From assembly GCA_026874595.1 (NCBI GenBank), contig CM049316.1, forward strand, positions 18,497,839 through 18,561,838: a stretch of 64,000 bases of DNA, written 5' to 3'. A program made the position numbers and the translations under genes. The stretch's first letter is position 1. Every line of letters starts with the position of its first letter. Below, piece by piece: positions 37,601-48,770 of the stretch. The notes under the pieces were generated by a model, which was not told the origin of the DNA, did not search any database, and saw only the letters and a list, made by a program, of their open reading frames with translations. Source of the DNA: Sipunculus nudus (taxonomy: Eukaryota; Annelida; Sipuncula; Golfingiida; Sipunculidae).

Positions 37601-39426
37601 TAAATGGTGTACTCCAGATTCATGTAGTTTTCTCGAGGCTACTTCATAAATAATTTTCAATACTTTCTGATACACAGGTCTATAAGCCATATCATGTTTC
37701 CATCTCACATAACGTTACAAACACTCAAGCAAAAACTGAAATCAGACCCTTTTATAGGTGCACATATCTTGACAATGACAAAAACAGACACAAAGTTTCC
37801 TCCTATAATGAAAACTCCAGCACAGCTGTTTTTGTCAAGGGCTTAAAGAATCAATTTAAGGCAAGTTTATAAGCTTAACAGTTTATAAAATTAAGTAAAT
37901 AATATGTGCACCATAAATTTTAGCTATTTTTTATGTCATCAAAGGAACAGGCAGAATTTATTGCTTAAATGAATGCTTAAGTTGACTTTAGACATTTTTG
38001 CTTGAATCTGATGCTAACATTTACTTTTTCATTATCTGTCTGTACAAAGTACAGAAATATTAGCCTTTACAAAATCTATAGATTCTTAACCAAGATATAT
38101 TAAACACATTCCTTACGTATTTGAATGAATGACTCAAGTGATCCATTTATTCTGAAAGAAAATTTCTGAGTGCACTGTTCTGGTAATTGTCCACTGTACA
38201 TCATATTAAGGATCATCATTTTTAATCTGCTGAGGGGTTTTTAATGTCCTGTATTCTGTACTCCTAATCAATGCCCTAGCTGTTGAAGCCTGGATACGAT
38301 TATCTACTACATGTACTGAGCATGCCATGTATCAGGTATCACGAAAGCCAACCACAGTACCAACTGACTGTGTTTTTCTTGCACAATATTTAACTATGTT
38401 CAAGTGACTCTGAATAACAGGTCAGATCTTTCATCAACTTAAAATCAGGAACAGTCAAGTTCATTAGCAAGATACACAGGAGCCATTCAATTGCAAGCTG
38501 CACTGTTTAATATGTACCTTTTTCAAGATCTTTTAAAACTATGTGTGGTTTACCTTTTGAAACCATGTGTAGTTTCACAGCGCATATATACAGAGAGAAA
38601 GATATTTTAAAGCTTTTTGGGTGTTGCTTATTTGACAGCTGGTTTACCTGGTGCAGTACCAAACACACAGAAACATCCAGTTGCCACAACAGTTGTACTA
38701 GCACTCTCAATCTCATTAATGCTTTCAGATCATGTGCAAAAATGGTTTGGGAGTGTTCACATGGGCAAGTGAAAATTATTTTGGTTTAACAATAAGGAAA
38801 TGTTCTATCACAATCTAAAGATCATATTTTAAAATATTTTGGCTTAATCCATCTAATGCCATGTCAAGGCATCAACACTTTTTTATTATTATCAAATCAA
38901 TTTACCTTTGAGCACTAAATGAAAATATTTATGATCTCTTCAGCAATTAATATCATTTATCATCAATTAATGTGCAAATATCATGCAATAAACCCATTAA
39001 CTGAACAGACCTTTCCTGAAAAAATATGCAAAGCTTTATTTTTTTCGACAAGACCATTTTGAGTTCTGCATTTTGTTCATCAGGTTGTAGTTTTAAAAAA
39101 ATATTTCTAATGAATTAAATAAGATTTTCCCTTATAAGAAAACTATCACTTTATGAACCATCAACCTAAATTAAAAATTAAGGTATTTGATACATCACTT
39201 ATTTAAAAATATGATAATGAAATGTTTTAAATAATACTATATAAAATTTTTTAATCTGTGCCTACAATGAAAAGAATTCAATGGGCAAAATGTAGATATC
39301 TGTTTTTATTTTATCTGTCACATTTGCATACCTATCTAGTCTGACTTCATCCCAAAGGGATAAGAAAAATGATCAGAATGGAAGCCACTCACAAACGTTT
39401 CAGTAGAAAATACTGCAAATTTTACA
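31627..39426. other. AT-rich noncoding DNA with scattered GC-richer patches
   Basis: No gene is recognised. A GC-richer patch at 36660-36900 has a pyrimidine/purine-balanced, low-repeat sequence (AAGCCAGCCACTGC, AAGCCAGCCAGGCTGCTG) unlike its surroundings and could be a conserved noncoding element. Near 33470 there is a one-mismatch X-box (GTTGCCATGGCAGC) close to CACCATGGTGAC. The remainder is featureless. Confidence 0.45.
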
Positions 39427-39888
39427 TTATATATTGCAGGAATAATATCTCAACCATAAATAATCCTCAAATAAACCAATTTCAGAATCAATGTAATTTA
39501 AGTCATAAAAAGCCTGATTAAAAACACCATGTGTAATCACTGTCTGAGCAGAATTACCATAAAGTTGCCACACATTATTCTGTGAGATAAGCTTAACCAC
39601 GATTCTGCTCAACCAACCTGAAGATAAAAACACCAAATCACCATCAGAGATACAGAATGAAGTATAGACAATTATTTGAGCAAGCCGTATGTCCTGATTA
39701 CAAGGCAAAAGGTCTTTAAAAAATTCATGAACAGTGCATCCAGCGCAGTAAGCGAATCTAAGGTCGTTCCCAGACAAGATGTTCGTTGATTGTTTCCACC
39801 AGCCAAAAATACTGCTCTGCCACCCTAATGAACCTATTCCATCGCTTATCACAAACATAAAATGCGGGTTCCTATCAACATGTGACAA
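39427..39888 (-). CDS. Unassigned 153-codon ORF, possibly an SGNH-hydrolase-like remnant or exon
   Basis: Longest frame outside the retrotransposon and the cadherin. It runs from a TGA just before 39888 to the stop at 39427. It has no upstream ATG (first codon TTG; the first Met is about 10 codons in), so it would be an internal/terminal exon or a fragment. Codon third positions and base composition look coding-like relative to the flanks. The translation contains FVISDGIGSLGW near the N-terminus, AYCAGCTVHEFFKDLLP and IIVYTSFCISDGDLVF. This spacing recalls SGNH-hydrolase blocks (GDS; a PG-T helix; GxND), but the Ser and the GxND residues are not intact. Such domains occur in some LINE ORF1 and Ngaro proteins. 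No acceptor is convincing. A chance frame is still possible. Confidence 0.3.
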   Translation of the reverse strand: MSHVDRNPHFMFVISDGIGSLGWQSSIFGWWKQSTNILSGNDLRFAYCAGCTVHEFFKDLLPCNQDIRLAQIIVYTSFCISDGDLVFLSSGWLSRIVVKLISQNNVWQLYGNSAQTVITHGVFNQAFYDLNYIDSEIGLFEDYLWLRYYSCNI

Positions 39889-42132
39889 TCATGTGCAGTT
39901 CTTATGGTAACAGAAACACCGTTTTGCCTCACACATCATGCAATTTAAACTTATTCCCCATGTAACTTAATTAACACAATTATCCAACCAAGAAATGAAA
40001 CAAGGCTGGAAGTGGGGTGTAAAAATAACATGCCTTCTGATTAAAATTTTAAAACATGTCCGACATTTATGAACCTCTGTTTGCTCACCAAGAGGTAATT
40101 CAATTATTTCCTCTAGTAATTTAATCTTTGTTGTTCTTAAAAGTTTTATTCTATACAATAATAATCAAATAATGAATTCTGAGATTGACCGAAATTACTT
40201 GTAAGTTTAATCATCAAAATGAATTGTAATATTTATAGAACTTACAGTATACAATTTACAGTATATTAATTTTAAGATATATATACATATATAAAACACT
40301 CCCTTATAATATTAACAGTATTAAAAAAAATACACTCAGTCTATAGGAGAAAAGATATACTCCATAAAATTTAGAGAAAACTTATTACAAGTGAGAACTA
40401 TCTTTATGATGCGGTAGTAACAGTCATTTGACAAGGCAAACCAAACTTCCCTGGAAGCATTCTTGGTTCTATCCTTGGTACAATATTTATAATAAAACTG
40501 AACTAAACGACAAAATTCCAATACTGATTTACATGTCCCTTTGAAAAAGAATGTTGCTTATCCTGAGACACATTTATTCAATAAAATACATCTACTGAAA
40601 GTTCTTCAGTAAAGTAAATATAATCCATCAGTAATTGCAAAAAAATAATGTGACAGACAAGTGCATTATAAGGAATACTGAAACCATGATAAGCAGAGTA
40701 ACTTCCCTATTTAGAGCTGATCAGGATATATGTAAAAATAGATTCAGGTCTACACTGCTTGAAATAAACAGATGAAACATACGTCTGCAGTAGGGATGGC
40801 ACAATATCTTGCTGTATCAATCAATGCAGGATTGCAGGTCGAAAGATTACTAATCGCTCAGACATTCACCTGCAGATGTTTCACTAAAAATTTGAGATTA
40901 AGTTGGTTTTTCTGCTGTTTCATCACAGGTACCCAAAGCAGTGGTATTTTGGGTGTTGCAGCTTGTGTTCTCATAAAACATTTTTTCCCACTTATTCCCA
41001 CAAATCTAACATTATTTCCTAAAGGGTCTATCACAGTGCTGTCAGTGAGAAAATAGATGTGAACTTAGCCTGTGTCAAATGGACCCATGGAAAACCCACC
41101 CTGCACAAATCCTGCTAATCTGTCCAAAAACACAAAACAGTGATATGCTCATATTTGCCAATTATAAAAATGAATTTATCATTAAGTGAGACTTAAACCT
41201 GAACCAAAAATTATACCTAATGATCAAAGCACCTTTAAGATGTCCCAACCCCAGAAAAAAAGTAACTGTGATTCACTTCTCTTAAGTACTGAAATGAACT
41301 GATTTTATTACTTCAGCACCAAAGTGATTTGAACCAAAGTATGCTGGTCACATCCTGGCCACCCAGCTTTTACAGCTGCCCTGGGCAAGCTAATAAATCC
41401 AAATGTGCTATTGACTGATATACAACTCATAACCTCGGTGCACAGAAGTCCAAATCAGCAGCAGCCTTTTTCAAGTGCACACTGCACGTGCCCAGGTGCT
41501 TTAAGTGTTCAGCTGGTCAATACTGCTAATATTGGTTCTGATGCCATAAAGAATCCACAAAAAGAGAATTTACCATAAATCACTCATAAACAGGCATGTA
41601 AAACATTCATAGAAGACCAATCAGGCTAAAGATCACAAAATCTGTGGATGTTCACAAACTTGGGTGGTGAAAACCTTCATTTGGATGCCCAAAAAAGTAT
41701 ATGTCAGAAGTATATAGTCCTTTTTGAGAAGCTTATATATAGAGCTCTCTGACCTAGCAGTCTTCTATATTACCAGGACCAAAAATACATATGGTCTATG
41801 TGGGTAGTTTATATGGTGCCATCTAAATCATGTTCATATATCATCCTTGGTGTTACTGTTAAGATGGGCACACAGAGTAATACATATGACTGGAATGCTA
41901 TTATTTACAAAATATCTCAAGTTTATGTTACATAAGCATAAGCTAATTGCCAATAAATTTATACAACCATATTATTGGAGATGGAAAAACACCATGTAAA
42001 TAAGATCATATATAAATGATACCTGAATATAAACAATACAAAACTGGCAAGTAAGGAGTCTTTAGTTGCAGCAATTTTCACATAAACATACAAAGCACAT
42101 TTCTTCTTTGTTGGCAGATATGCTTGCTTTCT

Positions 42133-42146
42133 GTTACCATGGTAAC
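42133..42146. promoter_or_regulatory. Perfect RFX X-box-like palindrome
   Basis: GTTACCATGGTAAC is a 14-bp perfect palindrome that matches the X-box consensus with a 2-nt spacer. Confidence 0.35.
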
Positions 42147-43125
42147 CTCACAGGATGGTGCCAAAACACAGCCTTCACTTTTTAATGGGTGATTTTTCTT
42201 ACAGAGTCTCATAAATTCTGAGACCCATTACAGGTCCTGTTTATTGCTGAATAGAAAATAATGGCTTGCTTCTCAGATCCACAAAATGGACCAGCACTTC
42301 CGACTGTTGAATACCTAATATTAAAGAACAATTAATTTCAGATGGAGACCAAAAAAAATTCTCTGTCTCATGCTTAGTGCAAAGACGTGTACTCTTTGGC
42401 CTTTATACATAGGTCATGGTCCTCATCTGTAACCCTACCAAATTTAATTAATATATATTAATTATGTATTTTTTCCCTTTCTATGAGCCAGATGGTTACC
42501 TTGCTCAACATCTGCCTCTCTTTTCAAGTCCATTAATGACAGCGACACTGAAGGGTCGTTTATAATAGCCTGGCAACATGTTCATAATAACATGGGTCAT
42601 GCAAATTAATAAACAGCAGATTGAGATACTCTTAAATGATATTATTTTCAATAAAAATAAAGAAACTAAGCAATGTTATACACTAATATGAACATCAATC
42701 ATATTTGTTTAAGCTAACGCAGCTGCAGTTTAGACCATTTAAATGCTTAAAAAGTACATTAAAACATTATTCTTAATTTAACTGGAATAAATGTATAAAT
42801 GTAAATAATTTATCTGTTTAGATATATATATACCAATGACATGACCTTATTATTGTTTAACAAATCAAAATGAGAAAAAAAAGTGAAAAGTCAGTAATTA
42901 ATAATTGAATTGAATGAAATATCTGTTACCAATTCACATGCATACTAAATAGAGACTTATTCCGGATTTGTTTGTAACAATCAAATTTAGACTGAATCTG
43001 CATGCAAATCCAAAAGTCAATGATCCATAATCAAATTAAATCAAAGACCATTTATCAATCCACAGACAGGCTATATGCACTATATAGAGGTTTATATTGG
43101 AGGGAGGACGTGAATATGAAACACG

Positions 43126-43410
43126 ATGGTTCATAAATGCATAATGTATCGAGAGCATGCTAGGCCCTCCTTTAAGATTCCCAGTCTACGAACAATGTGT
43201 CATAAAAAGTCAATGCCAGACGAGTTCAGGTCTGAACTGCCTCCTGATAAAATAAACATACCCCTCGCTGAATTATTTACGGAAAGAAAAAAGACATGTA
43301 CAAGTATTGATGGGACTGACAGCTCTAACTTGGAAGACCTCCAGGCACCCTATCCATCAAGACCCCGCCTGGCAACAAAACTCCACTCACCATGTTATGA
43401 ATTAAACTGA
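43126..43410 (+). CDS. Hypothetical 94-codon ORF
   Basis: ATG at 43126 in a favourable context (ACGATGG), stop at 43408-43410. The product is basic and polar (SMPDEFRSELPPDKINIPLA, PYPSRPRLATKLHSP), with no signal peptide or membrane segment. The G/C content is above that of neighbouring DNA. No family is recognised and no splice context is clear. It could be a small gene, an exon, or a conserved noncoding element with a chance frame. Confidence 0.18.
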   Translation: MVHKCIMYREHARPSFKIPSLRTMCHKKSMPDEFRSELPPDKINIPLAELFTERKKTCTSIDGTDSSNLEDLQAPYPSRPRLATKLHSPCYELN

Positions 43411-44970
43411 AGCTGATTTTTTTTATGCCAAGAAATGTTACCTGAAAGCTAAGATGCTGGGTTCTCCATAGATACAGATGCAATGGCCTATATATAGACA
43501 CTACAAAATAAATTATTCATATTCTGTGTCATATAATAAAATAATCTTTATATGGTAAAGACCAAATATCCCGGCCAGCTTGCCACCCAGTTTGCACATC
43601 CATATTACAAGTGCCCCCCTGCCACCCCCTCCCTCCCCCCAAGCTCAAACTTCAAGGATCCAGTCTTTTGGGGCTGTCATTAAATGAAAAACGTTCCTCT
43701 GAGATTTGTGCAATATGATTCTTCAATAAAGTGGTGGTTCTGATAAACTTGGATGGCCAAAATCGTAATGTTGCCTTTAAGATTTCTGTTAATTATTTCA
43801 TTTGTATGAAAAAGAAATAATATATTTTTTACCTGTTTTCTCAAAATATGTTTGTTATATTTGATTTTACCCTACAATTTCAGAGAAAAAATTTAAAGTT
43901 CACCAATATTATCATGAGTAAATTTCATATACATTAAAACAATATTTTAAAGAAACTTGTCTTAACTGAATTCCCCATGCAGTCTAGAGAATTTCTTGAA
44001 GTCAATTCATTAACAAGAAGAAAATGAACTTTTATCCAATAAACTTTAACAGGTTTTGTGTAATTTGTAAATATTTCATTTGTTAACATTATTTTAATAT
44101 TTCCTGATTAACTACAAAAATGTAGCTATATAATAAAATCATTTCGAATTTATCAACTTGAGTCACCATGGAAATAATTTTCAAAATGAATAAATATTCC
44201 AACCAGTTCTCCTGGTGCTGCAGACCTACAGGCAGGTCTGACTGCATGCTGCAGGAATGTCCAGACAAGTGCAGATATACTGTTTCTTAACTGTCAGCAG
44301 CTGCTGGAGACCTCAAAGGCTGTCATATTATCCATCCAGCCCCTGTTGCTGTCATGATAACTACCAACATGTCGCCTTCACCTGTCTGACAATCAGAAAA
44401 CATGGCTGCCTGACAAACTGATGGCTCAGAATCTCGTCATAACTGGAGGATTAGCCAAACCAAGGAAATACCAGCCCTATCTACACCTGACTAATGGCTC
44501 AGTTTCTCTTCTGGTCTTTTTCATCTGACTTTGTATTATGACTGTTATATTTTGATAAACTGGTGCAAACACACAGCACACAGCACAAAAACAAACATGT
44601 ATCACATTGTTTGGGTGATGTCCCTGTATTGATATTTATACTGACCATATTTTACTATCTTTAGAAAAAGATGTCCCACATTGATTTCATAATTTCTTAT
44701 AGTGTCATAGAAAGCTTGTAAGGTGAAATGTCATTGGTCAGGAAAAAGTAAAATTATTGCCTGAAACACTAATTTTATGAAACATGATGTATCAATGATC
44801 ATTCACCATCTCACAAAACCCAACTCTAGTCCAAACACTAATAGTAAATACCACTTACAAGTATGTAATATATCCTGTACTGTATGACACAGTATCATGA
44901 ATGAAGTTTTGCAATATGTATCATATGCATATAAATTTTATTCATTTTACATGGATTGAACAAATAGTTA

Positions 44971-45195
44971 TTATAAATAACACACGGCACTCTCCATGGC
45001 TTGGATGTTGGCGCTCAGTAGTCTGTAACTGTAAGGGTTGAGGAAACCAGAGGACCCAGGGAAACCACCAGCCTTGGACGGGCCACTACAACCAATTCTC
45101 ATAGTGGCACAAGGAATGGTACATGGGTCACCAGTGGAGAGGATAGGTGTTTTACTACACAGCTGTCCAGCCCCCCACCCCCCCACCCCACCCCA
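44971..45195 (-). other. Exon-like island with polyadenylation signal downstream
   Basis: The minus strand is open for about 70 codons and ends in the TAA at 44973-44971. The last 25 codons (reading FLNPYSYRLLSANIQAMESA) use mostly G/C third positions, unlike surrounding DNA. AATAAA follows on the same strand at 44942-44937, about 30 nt after the stop. That is what a 3'-terminal exon would look like, but no acceptor or family is evident. The upstream side is a G-rich run on this strand, and AATAAA is common in AT-rich DNA. Confidence 0.22.
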
Positions 45196-45547
45196 ATATC
45201 AATTACTGAGATAATGTAAATTGTTAGTTTACCATCCTTACATTTTATATATTTTGTTTTGGGGCTGTATGCAAACTATGAGGCTATAAATGTCCATACA
45301 CAATGCAGTTGAAGTCTCCGGAACAGGGCAATTTCAAAACTTGTTTAGTAACCACTTTAATATATAAATGTACATTTTCTATGTTGAAGGTACATTAAAT
45401 AAGTTAAAAGTACTCTTATGTGAAATTATCATTAACAGGCCTGGAAATCTTTACTCTAGTGACGGCTCTATATATTCATTTAATAATCTTTGGCATCAAT
45501 ACTGAAACACACAACTATAACAGAGCTAGGGATCAATGACAAATCAG

Positions 45548-45561
45548 GTTGCCATGGCAAC
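45548..45561. promoter_or_regulatory. Perfect RFX X-box-like palindrome
   Basis: GTTGCCATGGCAAC is a 14-bp perfect palindrome and a textbook X-box with a 2-nt spacer. A related near match, GTAACCATGGTAAT, lies at about 46257-46270. Confidence 0.4.
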
Positions 45562-48473
45562 TTAAGTCACCTCATCTTTTCTCCTTTGTCTGACGACAAA
45601 AAGTGATCCCCCTTCAAAGCTGTGATCTATCTTAGTCACAAAATTAGCTCTTTTTCTGCTGGTTCTGCCATTTTTTTTGGTCATTTATCACTGCTGTTTA
45701 CTCATTCACCCTTTACAATGGCAAGCCAGTTTAATCAGCCTATTTGTTAATGTCTTGTTAATGGCACTTTCATTGGTGATCAGATGGCAAAGGAAAATGG
45801 TGTAGTGCCTAGCACTGCAAGTCAATGTTTCATTACTTGTATGTTTAAAGCATGTCTCTATAATTAGAATACCTTCCAAATGTATTGCAAATCTTGCTCT
45901 TGTCAGTATATATATAATAAATTAAAATTTAATTTAATTTACAAATTAAGTCAAAAATCATTTACATAATGTAAATGTTCACTGTATGTGTGCCATAATT
46001 TCCATAACAGACCTTCCATCACACATAATGGTCAAATGGACCTTTTCCATGTCCTCAATGAGAGTCATTAATGTCCATTAGCCATGTAGTCACTAGTGTA
46101 TCATGGAGAAATGGTTGACCATCATTTTTACATCGTGCTAATAAGGATGGTCAAACACTTCGGTCCAGCATTTAAATTACAATTTACATCTATCAAAACA
46201 CTGTTTTAAGTCATTTTGTATCTCCCATATGTTGGCCATTTCCTGACAAATTCTGGTAACCATGGTAATAACTAACCACCCAGAAAACTCTCTTTGTCTG
46301 GGGATGCCAAGGGACAGGGAAGCCTCTGGCTGGAAAATGAAAGCTCCAACAAAATTACTAATCTTACCCTTCAGCGTGATGTCACAGTGAAGCTGGTGCC
46401 CAACTGGCCACTCAGGGACTATCATTTGGGAAAATGAACCATTAATACATTGTTCAGCAAATTGATCTGGCGGCAACATGCTCATCTTGAAATAACCCCA
46501 TGTGATATAAATCAATATGCCACAGTAATTTAACTCCTAGTAACTTGCTAAAAGTTTATACTTTTGAGTACTATGTTATAAATTTCTCCTTTTTGAAGAT
46601 AAACAATACCCATGACAGGTTTTAAATCATAACTTTTCAATCAACCCTTACACTTGGTTGTGAAGAATTTCTCACAAAATCTTCAATTGTCAGTATTTGT
46701 ACAGTTTTAAAGCAACTGAGAATTACTTAAATGATGCCAACCTGCTTTATGTTATCATTACTTTCACTTTTTATTTAAACATTCTCAACTCCTGTATCAT
46801 TTAAAAAATCAAATGTTCATATATTTTAATCAAGAAAAGCAAAAATTCATCTTTTTTCCAGTAGAATGGTAAAAGAAACCTGTTTTATGGATGATTCTAA
46901 ATTTGAGTTCATCCCTTTTTATATATTCAAAGAAAGGGACATTTATGATTGATAAGCTAACATTTTAATGTTATCATGAAATTTTGTGAAGTGTTACATT
47001 GACTGTTGAACAGTTCAACTTGTTTCAAGCAATGGCCAAATCACAACCCTATTCTTTCCATAGGAACATCATGCTAGCCAGAACATCTAGCGTGAACATG
47101 TTAAATTAATGTGCAGACAGAAGCTACATGTCCGGGTATTATCAGAGTAAATAAACACCATGAAGACACCATGTTTATATAAACAAAATGGCTACTGCCA
47201 CTGAGGGATAGCATTTGTTTGTGTTGAGCAGGGTTGTTAAGACCCAACCAGAAACTGTCTGTAATCAAACAATCCATCGACAACCCCAGTGACCTTTTGA
47301 CCTCTCCCTTGTTAATATGTGAGAATAAGAAATTTCTCTGCCGCTGGCCGATCATTTACGACACAATCCTCTGAGGCAAGTCACCAGCACAGTGACCCTT
47401 TCATCAAATAATTAAGTCAATGTTCTCAAAGACCATTTACTGGTATGGCGACAACCCATGTTCTTTCTTGGTCTGATTGCAGAATACACATCGCAGAAGT
47501 ATTGCATAAAACTACAGTATGCTAACATTTGTTTTCTAACAACAGTCTACACTTGTGTAATGCAAATATATTTGGACTAGAGACCAGTCAATATTTAACA
47601 GAATTTGCATTCACACCCGATCCCCATTCGATGATAAGCCATGGCACATGAAGGATTCTGGCTTATATTACCAGCCTAAGTGACAGGAAATTATGTCTCC
47701 CATGCTAGCTTTTCAGTCATCTCTTGTACTAATTAAATCTTGCTGCATCTAAATATTAGTTCTTTTGCATTTATAATGGACAAAATGAATCCAGCAAAAA
47801 CCAATGAATAAACCATTAAAAAGCTTTAGAATAACAAAAAATAAGTTTGTTGGAACTGATGTCTGTCTTATGCAACAGGAACTGACTCCATTTTTTTTTT
47901 GCAAATTTGTTTCTAACCAAATCATGCCTTCGATTACCGGGGGTATGTTATATCCGGGTGAGGGGTATAAACAGCAAATTGTGTAAAACAGGAGTGGAAT
48001 TTTAAACCTTCCCAAATCATTCAAATTGATTATGTGAATTAAGGTAAAAAGCTAAGATCTTGCGAATCTGAATCCTGAATCCCTCATTGTCAAAATTTTA
48101 ACTTAGCACTTAATTGACAAAATCTTTGATTATACTGCATGGTTTAATCTAAATGTAATATATATATATGATATGTTGACCAGTTTTTTAACCAGGAAAC
48201 CTCAAATTATCACCAATCTGTCCCAACCACATTGGTACACTGTCAACAGTTTGGTTTTAATTAACTACTGTTAGGGCACCTCACCACAAAATTACCATCA
48301 TGATCACTGATCAGAAGGCATTTAACAACTGGAAAAAAGTCTAAACAACTGTAACCTTATTTGTACACTGTAGAAAAAAAACTAAAGCTATTAACACCTT
48401 CACACTTCCTTTTTCACAGATTTCATCCATCTGCAGTAATCAATGTCTCCTATTATCTGGAAAAGCTAAGCAT

Positions 48474-48770
48474 GCATCACAGATTTGAACCAACTGTCAT
48501 CACAGATTTGAACAAACCGTCATCACAGATTTGAACAAACTGTCAACACAGATTTGAACTGTCATCACAGATTTGAACAAAATGTCAACACAGATTTGAA
48601 CAAACTGTCATCACAGATTTTAACAAAATGTCATCACAGATTTGAGCAAACTGTCATCACACATTTGAAACAGCTGTCATCACACATAAATAATTTTAAC
48701 AAATTGTTATCACGAATTTGCACCAGTTTTCTTAACACAGATAGTAACCATTGTCATCACACATAAGAAC
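48474..48770 (+). repeat. 23-bp minisatellite
   Basis: About a dozen units of CATCACAGATTTGAACAAAC plus TGT. They are clean between 48474 and 48650 and decay to about 48770. One unit is shortened (48556 region). There are no spacers, so it is not a CRISPR array, and 23 bp does not preserve a frame. Confidence 0.9.

Larger units (their letters stand above)
39889..48473. other. Noncoding DNA with several exon-like islands and X-box motifs
   Basis: AT-rich DNA with GC-richer islands at 43126-43410, 44200-44520, 44970-45195 and 46177-46515, described separately where something can be said. C-rich runs occur at 43615-43640 and 45166-45194. No RNA gene is recognised. Confidence 0.4.

Noticed and set aside
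48474-48770. CRISPR-like regularly repeated 23-bp unit
   Set aside because: Units are directly adjacent without unique spacers, and the window is eukaryotic.
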